DNA from: Bacillota bacterium
GTDB lineage: Bacteria; Bacillota; Clostridia; Oscillospirales; Acutalibacteraceae
Assembly: GCA_030705695.1 (NCBI GenBank)
Contig: JAUZPX010000053.1
Span: 1 to 12,613 of the forward strand
Direction: 5' to 3'
DNA length: 12,613 nt
Positions 6,034-12,613 of the stretch are shown here, in pieces. The first letter of the stretch is position 1. Each line of letters starts with the position of its first letter. Below the pieces are notes generated by a model. That model did not search any database. It was not told the DNA's origin and worked only from the letters and a program-made list of their open reading frames with translations. The position numbers and the translations under genes are program-made.

Positions 6034-7294
6034 AGAGATTCTTCCCTTCAGTAACAACGTCATCATATAGTTGAATAGTCTCGCCGTTAAATATAACACC
6101 ATCAGGCGGATTAGGATCGCATACTATAAAATCATTTGACGAATAAAGTATATAAACTTGTTTAAATACCAATTCATTACCGTGTTTAACAAAAACACCC
6201 TGTACTTTTTTCTTTGTCGTTTGCTCTTTTTCCTGCTTGTCTTCAGTCGTTTTATATGCAAAATCTTCATGAAGAGCAGATTTACTAACACGTAATCCTG
6301 TAAATGTTTCATTTGAAATAACTACAGCTTCGTTCCGAATTGTTGCAAGCTGAGGGCTCATGTAGTCACATTCCAAAATCGCAACACCATCAGAAACCTT
6401 TGAAGTTTGATTTATAGCAACAACTGTTACAGGGAGCTTATCGGTAGATGCTAATGGCATCGATAAATAAACATTATTAATATCATTTGTCAGCAATTGA
6501 GTCTGAGAGGAAGTCAACGGGCAAATTATATACCAGTTTGAATCCTTTACGATTTTCCCTAGAACATCAGACCCGACATTCTTATTTTGTTTAACGTGTT
6601 CAAGGTCGGATTTCGTAATATTCTTCACATTGTTGTAATCAATTGAGTTCTCGTATCCGTCTGTACTCCCTACAAAGTAACCTGATTGTTTTGTTGTAAC
6701 TTCGCCAATTTTAGGACTGCTTGATTGAATGATTTTATCTTTCTCACTTGTTAATTGTTTAATACGGGAATTAAAATCTTTAACTGATCCCATAATAATC
6801 TGGCTTTCATTAAACAGATAAAGCAAATCAGATCTTTTCTGAGAAAGCTCGGTAAATGCATTTTCATTTAGTTGATCGAATAAATCATAAAGCTTTAATG
6901 ACGTCTGTTGTTTCACAGAATCGAGTCCGATTTCCGTGTCGTTTGTAAGAGAATTAAGCTGCTGTAACTGGCTTATTTCAGTAGATAAACGGTCTTCTTG
7001 CAGTTTTGCTGTAGCATCAGATTCCTTTGCATAAAGATAGGCTACAGTTCCGCCAACATTCATACTGCTACCGTCATCGTATAAATATGAAACATACCCT
7101 TTATTATCGTTTGTAATATATGATTCATCTCGGACAACAAATCCAGTTGTATTTATTGAATTGCTTACAGAAATTGTTTCTGCCGTTTCCGTGGCAACGG
7201 AGCCGTTATCCGAGCGCACAAAGCTATATACAATAAACAAAACAATAATCAACGCAAAAAATATTGCAATCAATCTTTTAATAACTTTAGGCAT
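6011..7294 (-). CDS. HlyD-like membrane-anchored periplasmic-adaptor-type protein
   Basis: A 427-residue protein with a basic N-terminus, one hydrophobic segment at about 7-26 (RLIAIFFALIIVLFIVYSFV), and a large part expected outside the cell. The extracytoplasmic part has a lipoyl-like/beta half (TTGFVVRDES to NVGGTVAYLYA), a helical coiled coil (about 95-190, with many Q, L and S), and a second beta-rich region including a glycine-containing return segment (KQSGYFVGSTDGYE) and a barrel-like C-terminal part (VQGVFVKHG to YILYSSNDFIV). This is the layout of HlyD/membrane-fusion adaptors, but conservation is weak and I rely on architecture. The start at ATG 7294 has GGAGG 8 nt upstream (7303-7307), inside the end of miaA; the two genes are 1 nt apart. 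A longer form from 7336 lacks such a site. Genes of this kind are often found before yggS-sepF in Clostridia. No ABC transporter lies nearby, so the function is unknown; a role at the division site or envelope is inference. Confidence 0.75.
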   Translation of the reverse strand: MPKVIKRLIAIFFALIIVLFIVYSFVRSDNGSVATETAETISVSNSINTTGFVVRDESYITNDNKGYVSYLYDDGSSMNVGGTVAYLYAKESDATAKLQEDRLSTEISQLQQLNSLTNDTEIGLDSVKQQTSLKLYDLFDQLNENAFTELSQKRSDLLYLFNESQIIMGSVKDFNSRIKQLTSEKDKIIQSSSPKIGEVTTKQSGYFVGSTDGYENSIDYNNVKNITKSDLEHVKQNKNVGSDVLGKIVKDSNWYIICPLTSSQTQLLTNDINNVYLSMPLASTDKLPVTVVAINQTSKVSDGVAILECDYMSPQLATIRNEAVVISNETFTGLRVSKSALHEDFAYKTTEDKQEKEQTTKKKVQGVFVKHGNELVFKQVYILYSSNDFIVCDPNPPDGVIFNGETIQLYDDVVTEGKNLYAGKVVH

Positions 7295-7295
7295 T

Positions 7296-8249
7296 TTAAA
7301 AGCCTCCAAAATAACAATTAACAAGGTTAGCAGCAAGATTTACAATTTCATTTTCGTCATTTACGGTATCGATATCTATCCAGTGAATACTTTTATCTCT
7401 TATAAACCAAGTAAGTTGGCGCTTTGCATAATGGCGTGTTTCCTGTTTGATTTTTTCAACGCATTCATTCAAACTGCATTTATTTTCAAAATACGGAATC
7501 AATTCTTTATAACCGATCGCCATTTTGGAAGTTTTTGAAAGACTTCCAAAATACGCACCTCTTGCTTCTTCAAGCAATCCGCTTTTCATCATGATATCGA
7601 CACGATTATTGATTCTTTCGTAAAGAATGTTTCTGTCTTGAAATTTAAGCCCGATTCTAATATCGTTATACGGTTTTTCTTCAGGAACAGAACGTTTATT
7701 ATGCTCGGTAATTGTGATACCAGTTGTTTTATAAACTTCAATTGCCCTAATTATACGTTTTGCATTTCCGCTTTTAAGCTGCTCAGCGGCAACAGAATCA
7801 AATGAATTTAGTTCTGAAAGTAAGGATTCTATGCCTTCATTTTCAAGCTTTTTTTGCAAATCAGCACGTACATCATCATTAAAGCTATTTTCGCTGAAAG
7901 TAATTCCATTCATAAGAGAATTTACATAAAACCCAGTACCGCCGACGACTATCGGGAGCTTTCCGTTTTGATGAATTTCCTCAATTACTTTTTTAGCGTT
8001 TTCAACGTAATCGGCTACGCTATAGTTTTGGTCTGGATTTAAGAAGCCAATAAGATGATGCACAATTCCGTACATTTCTTCTTTTGTTGGCTTTGCTGTA
8101 AGAATATCCATTCCTTTGTAAATCTGCATTGAATCGGCTGAAACAATTTCCCCGTTAAACATCTTTGCAAGCTCAATGCCGAGCCTAGTTTTTCCAGAAG
8201 CTGTCGGACCGACAACAGCAATAACAGGTATTTTATTTTCATTAGACAC
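7296..8249 (-). CDS. miaA: tRNA dimethylallyltransferase (MiaA)
   Basis: MiaA transfers a dimethylallyl group from DMAPP to N6 of A37 in tRNAs that read UNN codons, giving i6A, which stabilises codon pairing. The 317 residues fit the family. Visible are the P-loop GPTASGKT at 14-21, SADSMQIYKGMDILTAKPT (substrate and tRNA contacts), the VGGTGFYVNSL motif, and near the C-terminus AIGYKEL and TRHYAKRQLTWF. The start is GTG at 8249; an in-frame TGA three codons upstream rules out extension, and AGGG about 11 nt before it is the best binding site. The gap to the mutL stop is 6 nt, so translation is probably coupled. The mutL-miaA order is widespread in bacteria; hfq, which often follows miaA, is not here. 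Confidence 0.97.
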   Translation of the reverse strand: MSNENKIPVIAVVGPTASGKTRLGIELAKMFNGEIVSADSMQIYKGMDILTAKPTKEEMYGIVHHLIGFLNPDQNYSVADYVENAKKVIEEIHQNGKLPIVVGGTGFYVNSLMNGITFSENSFNDDVRADLQKKLENEGIESLLSELNSFDSVAAEQLKSGNAKRIIRAIEVYKTTGITITEHNKRSVPEEKPYNDIRIGLKFQDRNILYERINNRVDIMMKSGLLEEARGAYFGSLSKTSKMAIGYKELIPYFENKCSLNECVEKIKQETRHYAKRQLTWFIRDKSIHWIDIDTVNDENEIVNLAANLVNCYFGGF

Positions 8250-8255
8250 AAATGT

Positions 8256-10163
8256 TCACACCCTGCCAAACTGTTTTTCAAGATCCCGTTTATGTATAAC
8301 AACAGAAATCGGTCTGCCGTGAGGGCAATAACGAATAGATGGGTCGTTTTGCAGCTCAACCGCCAAATGAATGAGTTCGTCACGGCTGTTAATATCGCCA
8401 CCCTTTACTGCCGCTCTGCATGCAGTATTATGAAATACCCAATCCATTTTTTCTGTATTAGTATCGTTTTTATTTTCAAGTAAATATCCTGCAATTTCAA
8501 TTAGCGCATTAGATATATCATCGTTTTTTAGCACTTGCGGGGCACTTCTTACAGCTATATTACCAGAGCCGAAATCAGAAACTTCAAAGCCTGTATCATA
8601 AAGCAAATCTGAATTTTGCAAAACTGCATCATATTCCGCCTTGCTCAAAGTAACTATAACAGGTTCCAAAAGCATTTGAGCTGATAATTTACCGTTTTCT
8701 TTTTTTAGTTTTTCATAAATTAAGCGCTCATGTGCTGCATGCTTGTCGATTACAAGAAGCTTATCGCTGCTAATCTCGACGAAAATATAAGTATTAAAAG
8801 CCTCACCAATATATTTTGAAAATAACATGTTATCAAAAGGTTTTTCGTTTTTAGGCTTTTCAAATTTTTCTATTTTTGTTGTTTCAAGAATTTCAGCTGC
8901 ATCTTTTGTATCTCTTTTATCGCTCAAAATAGTAATGTTTGATGCAGGTTCTGAATCAATTTTATTTATTTTAAATATATCTTTTTTTGCAATATTGTCT
9001 GAAACAAAATTCGGCTCGTACGGCTTATTTGGCGGAATAAAAACAATAGGTTGGGTTTCTTTGCTTTCTTTCTTGATGTTCGGAATTAATTTATCAAAAG
9101 AAAACATACTTTTTTTATTCTCGGTTTTTTGCTTAAAATCGGCAGAAACATGCGAGAGACTTACTGTATGATTGTTTTCCTGTTGCAAAGCTGTTTTAAT
9201 TGCATGATACACAGCATCGAAAACAGGGCGCTCGTTTGTAAAGCGAACTTCAATTTTTGCAGGATGAACGTTTACGTCAACAAGATTGTAAGGCATATTT
9301 ATATTTAAAACACAGGAAGGGAACTTCCCGACCATTACGCTTCCTTTGCAGGCTTCTTCTATTGCAGCCATAGCAGTTCTGCTTTTAACATATCTGCCGT
9401 TTAAAAAGAAATGCTGCATATTTCTGTTCGGGCGAGCGCTTTGCGGCTTTGATATATAACCATTAACAATAACACCGTTAAGCTCATAGTCAACAGAAAT
9501 AAGCCCAGTGGCAAACTCCCTACCGAGTACTGAATAAACAGAGGACATCAATTTACCGTCGCCCGGCGTATTTAAAACCTGTTTTCCGTCACGAATAAAC
9601 ACAAACGCAACTTCAGGATGAGATAACGCTATACGGTCAACAACCCCGGCAACGGCGTTAGCCTCTGAAATGTCTTTTTTAAGAAACTTCATTCTTGCAG
9701 GAATATTATAAAATAAATCACGAATTATTATTGTTGTTCCACCCGAGCAGCCTGCATCTTCAATGCCTTCCTCTACTCCTCCGCTGATCGTGTATTTTGT
9801 TCCTGCAATGTCCTCACCGAATTTTGTAATTAGCTCAACATGAGATACAGCACAAATTGAAGCTAGTGCTTCACCTCGAAAACCAAGCGTAGAAATTTTA
9901 TCGAGGTCTTCCTCTAATAATACTTTACTTGTTGCATGGCGCAAAAACGCTTTCGCTACATCTTCTCTTGCAATACCAAGTCCGTTATCGGTAACACGCA
10001 TAAAGGAAATACCGCCGTTTTTTATTTCCACGGTAATATTTGTCGCTCCTGCGTCAATCGAATTTTCAAGCAATTCTTTTATTACAGAGGCAGGGCGCTC
10101 AACAACTTCGCCTGCAGCAATAAGCTCGGCAACATGCTTGTCTAAAATATTGATTCGCCCCAT
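8256..10163 (-). CDS. mutL: DNA mismatch repair protein MutL (endonuclease type)
   Basis: MutL is recruited by mismatch-bound MutS and, in bacteria without MutH, nicks the daughter strand itself. The 635-residue product has an N-terminal GHKL ATPase domain (about 1-330): AAGEVVERP at 16-24, E30 and N34 in the KELLENSIDAGA motif, DNGLGIA, and TLGFRGEALASI. A low-conservation K/E-rich linker spans about 340-455. The C-terminal dimer/endonuclease domain carries the metal motif DKHAAHERLIYE at 473-484 (pattern DQHA-x2-E-x4-E with Q changed to K), ACRAAVKGGD, and CPHGRP at 613-618. These C-terminal motifs indicate an active endonuclease. The start at ATG 10163 matches the family N-terminus (MGRINILDKHVA), with AAGGAA 9 nt before it; the in-frame GTG at 10172 abuts the binding site and is unlikely. 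The binding site overlaps the mutS stop codon, so the two are coupled. Confidence 0.97.
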   Translation of the reverse strand: MGRINILDKHVAELIAAGEVVERPASVIKELLENSIDAGATNITVEIKNGGISFMRVTDNGLGIAREDVAKAFLRHATSKVLLEEDLDKISTLGFRGEALASICAVSHVELITKFGEDIAGTKYTISGGVEEGIEDAGCSGGTTIIIRDLFYNIPARMKFLKKDISEANAVAGVVDRIALSHPEVAFVFIRDGKQVLNTPGDGKLMSSVYSVLGREFATGLISVDYELNGVIVNGYISKPQSARPNRNMQHFFLNGRYVKSRTAMAAIEEACKGSVMVGKFPSCVLNINMPYNLVDVNVHPAKIEVRFTNERPVFDAVYHAIKTALQQENNHTVSLSHVSADFKQKTENKKSMFSFDKLIPNIKKESKETQPIVFIPPNKPYEPNFVSDNIAKKDIFKINKIDSEPASNITILSDKRDTKDAAEILETTKIEKFEKPKNEKPFDNMLFSKYIGEAFNTYIFVEISSDKLLVIDKHAAHERLIYEKLKKENGKLSAQMLLEPVIVTLSKAEYDAVLQNSDLLYDTGFEVSDFGSGNIAVRSAPQVLKNDDISNALIEIAGYLLENKNDTNTEKMDWVFHNTACRAAVKGGDINSRDELIHLAVELQNDPSIRYCPHGRPISVVIHKRDLEKQFGRV

Positions 10164-10172
10164 AGTTTTCAC

Positions 10173-10178
10173 TTCCTT
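10173..10178 (-). promoter_or_regulatory. Ribosome binding site of mutL, overlapping the mutS stop codon
   Basis: AAGGAA on the minus strand starts on the last base of the mutS TAA. The GTG next to it has no spacer; the ATG 9 nt further matches the MutL N-terminus. The arrangement suggests translational coupling of MutS and MutL. Confidence 0.65.
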
Positions 10179-12613
10179 TAGCTATTTGCAATTTTATAAA
10201 GTTCAAACAAAATATTCATTGCTTCAATCGGGGTAAGCGTATTTATATCTATATTTTTAAGCTTTTCTGTAATTGCACTTTGCCCAACAGAAAATACAGA
10301 AAGCGGTTCTTCCTCAGTAACTGAATATGATTCACTGCGCTTTAACTCTGTTTTTTCTCCGTTTTCAAGCTCGTTTAATATTTGCTTTGCACGAGTTATG
10401 ATCCAATCAGGTACTCCTGCAAGCTTGGCAACTTCAATACCATAGCTGTCATCTGCCCCGCCCCTTATAATCTTACGTAAAAACGTAATATCGTCGCCAC
10501 GTTTTTTTACTGCTATATTATAATTTTTTACGCCGTCCAAAAGTTCTTCCATAACGGTAAGCTCATGATAATGCGTTGCAAATAAAGTTTTAGAACCGAG
10601 TTTTTTCTTATTGGCGCAATATTCTAAAACTGCTCTTGCGATGCTCATTCCGTCAAAAGTTGAAGTACCCCTTCCGATTTCATCAAGAATAAGCAAGCTT
10701 TTTGAAGTTGCATTTTTCACGATACTTGCAACTTCGCTCATCTCTACCATAAATGTGGACTGCCCTGAGGCAAGGTCGTCTGACGCACCCACACGTGTAA
10801 ATATGCTATCGACAATTCCGATTTCGGCAAAACCTGCCGGTACAAAGCTACCAATCTGCGCCATAAGTACAATTAGTGCAACCTGACGCATAAAAGTTGA
10901 TTTACCTGCCATGTTCGGACCTGTAATAATTGAAACACGGTTTAAACCGCAATTTAATACGCAATCGTTAGGGACAAACGGAGAATCAATAAGCTGCTCC
11001 ACAACAGGATGACGGCCGTCTTTAATGCAAATACCGTCTGAAAGATTAACTTCAGGACGAGTGTACCGCCAGTCAACAGATACGTTTGCGAAAGAGCATA
11101 AAACATCAAGCATAGCAATGTTTTTTGCTGTTGTCTGAATTCTTAAAAGCTCGTTTGAAACTTTTTTAAGTGTTTCTTCAAATATTTGATTCTCTAAAAG
11201 AATAGAACGGTCTTTTGCCCCGAGAATTCGCCCTTCAATCTCTTTTAAACCAGAAGTAATAAAGCGTTCGCAGTTTGAGAGTGTTTGCTTGCGAATATAT
11301 GTATCAGGTACCATGTCTTTATATGAATTTGATACCTCAATATAATAGCCGAACACACGGTTATATCCGATTTTCATTTTCGGAATACCAGTAGCCGCTC
11401 TCTCTTCTGCCTCAATTTTTGCTAAAAGAGTTGTCGAGTCTGACATATCCGAGCGGAGAAAATCAAGTTCCTCGCTATATCCTTTTTTAATCAGTCCGCC
11501 CTCACGAATAGAAAACGGAGGATCTTCAACAATAATTGTGTCAATCAGTTCATACACATCAAACAACGGGTCTGTATTTTTATAAATCTCGCTTAAAAGC
11601 TGAGATTTTGTATTTTTAAGTAAATCTTTTATTCCCGGAATAGCTTTCAAAGCAGAAGCAAGGCTACGAAGTTCACGTGCATTTGCAGAACCGTATACAA
11701 TTTTTGTAATTAATCGCTCAATGTCAAAGATGCCTGAAAGTTCAGCAGAAAGCTCCAAACGCAATACGGTGTCATTAAATAACTCTTCAACGGCATTTTG
11801 TCTGCGCAAAATTGCGGAAACATTAATTAACGGCTGTTCGATCCACGAACGAATCAAACGCTTGCCCATTGCGGTTTTGGTTCTGTCAAGCACCCACAAA
11901 AGCGACCCACGTTTCTCTTTACTGCGCATAGTTTCAAGCAATTCAAGATTTCTGCGAGTATTGAAATCGACATTCATAAACTGGTTTTCGCTGTAAATTT
12001 CAACAGAAGTAATACGCTCAAGCCCTGTTTTCTGCGTTTCTTTTAAATAATTCACAAGTGCGCCTAGAGCAGAGATAATCTCAATATAATTATTCTGCGT
12101 TAGGCTGTCAAGCGTATCCTTGCCAAACTGCTGTAAAACGACCGATGAACACTCCAAAAATGAGAAGGCATCATCGCCTTGCATTTCGACAGAAGCAGAA
12201 AGCTTGTCCTTGATAAACTCTGGGAGCTCCTTAATATTAACGGTATCGCCGCCAATTAACAGCTCCCGAGGAGAATAACGCATTAGCTCGTTTTTTAGCT
12301 GAGAAAATAAGTCATTTGAAGAAATCTGTGTTGCATACAACTCGCCTGTTGAAACATCGCAAAAACATATTGCACAGCTATTGTTTTTTACAAATATGCA
12401 TGATATATAGTTGTTTTTTGCTTCATCAAGCATGCTGCTTTCAATTACAGTTCCCGGTGTAATAACACGGATAATATCACGCTTAACAAGACCTTTTGCT
12501 AAAGCAGGATCTTCAGTTTGCTCGCAAATTGCAACCTTATATCCTTTTGCAACAAGCCTTGCAATATAAGATTCGCTTGAATGATACGGTACCCCGCACA
12601 TCGGAGCACGATC
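10178..12613 (-). CDS. mutS: DNA mismatch repair protein MutS, 5' end beyond the window
   Basis: MutS recognises mispairs and small loops and, with ATP, recruits MutL. The frame stays open to the right edge: before the first ATG (12601) it reads D-R-A-P, continuing into MCGVPYHSSESYIARL, which is an internal MutS motif. That ATG is therefore not the start. About 60 N-terminal residues, including the mismatch-contacting F-x-E motif, are outside the window. Of the 811 residues seen (D at 12613 as 1), the connector, lever/clamp and ATPase domains are complete. Walker A GPNMAGKST begins at 565, Walker B with signature (DEIGRGTSTFDG) at 644, followed by ATHYHEL. The C-terminus has a short PLSVF element, resembling a clamp-binding motif (inference), and ends with the family's LTPIEAMNILFELYKI helix. 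It is followed by mutL after 14 nt. Identity is certain; only the 5' end is missing. Confidence 0.98.
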   Translation of the reverse strand, partial: DRAPMCGVPYHSSESYIARLVAKGYKVAICEQTEDPALAKGLVKRDIIRVITPGTVIESSMLDEAKNNYISCIFVKNNSCAICFCDVSTGELYATQISSNDLFSQLKNELMRYSPRELLIGGDTVNIKELPEFIKDKLSASVEMQGDDAFSFLECSSVVLQQFGKDTLDSLTQNNYIEIISALGALVNYLKETQKTGLERITSVEIYSENQFMNVDFNTRRNLELLETMRSKEKRGSLLWVLDRTKTAMGKRLIRSWIEQPLINVSAILRRQNAVEELFNDTVLRLELSAELSGIFDIERLITKIVYGSANARELRSLASALKAIPGIKDLLKNTKSQLLSEIYKNTDPLFDVYELIDTIIVEDPPFSIREGGLIKKGYSEELDFLRSDMSDSTTLLAKIEAEERAATGIPKMKIGYNRVFGYYIEVSNSYKDMVPDTYIRKQTLSNCERFITSGLKEIEGRILGAKDRSILLENQIFEETLKKVSNELLRIQTTAKNIAMLDVLCSFANVSVDWRYTRPEVNLSDGICIKDGRHPVVEQLIDSPFVPNDCVLNCGLNRVSIITGPNMAGKSTFMRQVALIVLMAQIGSFVPAGFAEIGIVDSIFTRVGASDDLASGQSTFMVEMSEVASIVKNATSKSLLILDEIGRGTSTFDGMSIARAVLEYCANKKKLGSKTLFATHYHELTVMEELLDGVKNYNIAVKKRGDDITFLRKIIRGGADDSYGIEVAKLAGVPDWIITRAKQILNELENGEKTELKRSESYSVTEEEPLSVFSVGQSAITEKLKNIDINTLTPIEAMNILFELYKIANS

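Noticed and set aside
6034..6102. Longer yggS start at 6102
   Set aside because: It would add 23 residues without family support and enlarge the overlap with the upstream gene to 92 nt; the ATG at 6033 has a better binding site and N-terminus.
7295..7336. Longer start of the HlyD-like gene at 7336
   Set aside because: It overlaps miaA and has no Shine-Dalgarno, whereas GGAGG stands 8 nt before the ATG at 7294.
8039..8401. Minus-strand frame of 120 codons across the mutL-miaA junction
   Set aside because: It is an out-of-frame shadow of two conserved genes, which explain the sequence fully.
8827..9171. Open frame on the plus strand inside mutL (114 codons)
   Set aside because: It lies opposite the low-complexity linker of MutL, has no ribosome binding site and no recognisable domain. 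The same holds for the other plus-strand frames, for example at 492-704, 1484-1765, 3317-3667, 7161-7538, 10611-10886 and 11721-11996.
12599..12601. ATG at 12601 as the mutS start
   Set aside because: The frame is open to the edge and the codons before it read D-R-A-P, continuing an internal MutS motif. The gene is cut by the window edge.
1..12613. Search for CRISPR arrays, IS elements, tRNA, rRNA, att sites and defence or toxin genes
   Set aside because: No direct-repeat arrays, terminal inverted repeats, transposase motifs or structured RNA genes were seen; coding density by conserved genes leaves almost no room for them.

Overview
The window looks like a low-GC chromosomal segment from a Gram-positive anaerobe of the class Clostridia, most likely a Ruminococcaceae/Oscillospiraceae relative. 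This assignment is inferred from gene content and order, AGGAGG-type ribosome binding sites and AT-rich codon use; no rRNA or other marker fixes it more precisely. Every supported gene lies on the minus strand, so the reading order is from the right edge to the left edge.

First block, 12613 down to 3286: mutS (5' end outside the window), mutL, miaA, a HlyD-like single-pass membrane protein, a YggS-type PLP-binding protein, sepF, a YlmH-type S4 RNA-binding protein, and divIVA. The genes are packed with 23-nt overlaps to 17-nt gaps, and several ribosome binding sites sit over the stop codon or the last codons of the gene before. This implies one polycistronic unit. It joins post-replicative mismatch repair (MutS/MutL), tRNA A37 prenylation (MiaA) and the division/cell-wall cluster usual in Gram-positives (yggS-sepF-ylmH-divIVA). 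The hairpin at 3233-3257 probably ends this unit.

Second block, 3285 down to 1: a 134-nt gap with the hairpin and a candidate promoter, then ileS (isoleucyl-tRNA synthetase) and the 5' part of lspA (lipoprotein signal peptidase), which runs off the left edge. A short hairpin without a U-tract lies between these two genes.

I found no mobile element, CRISPR array, tRNA, rRNA, phage gene or defence gene, and no gene-free stretch over 300 bases. This is conserved housekeeping DNA, and I see no undescribed system. The points worth a second look are small: interlocked inverted repeats in front of ileS and no visible T-box there, a non-canonical HIGH motif (HLGT) in IleRS, a Q-to-K change in the MutL endonuclease motif, a HlyD-like protein without a visible transporter partner, the absence of a yggT/ylmG gene between sepF and ylmH, and three genes where the most upstream start codon abuts the ribosome binding site and is probably not used.
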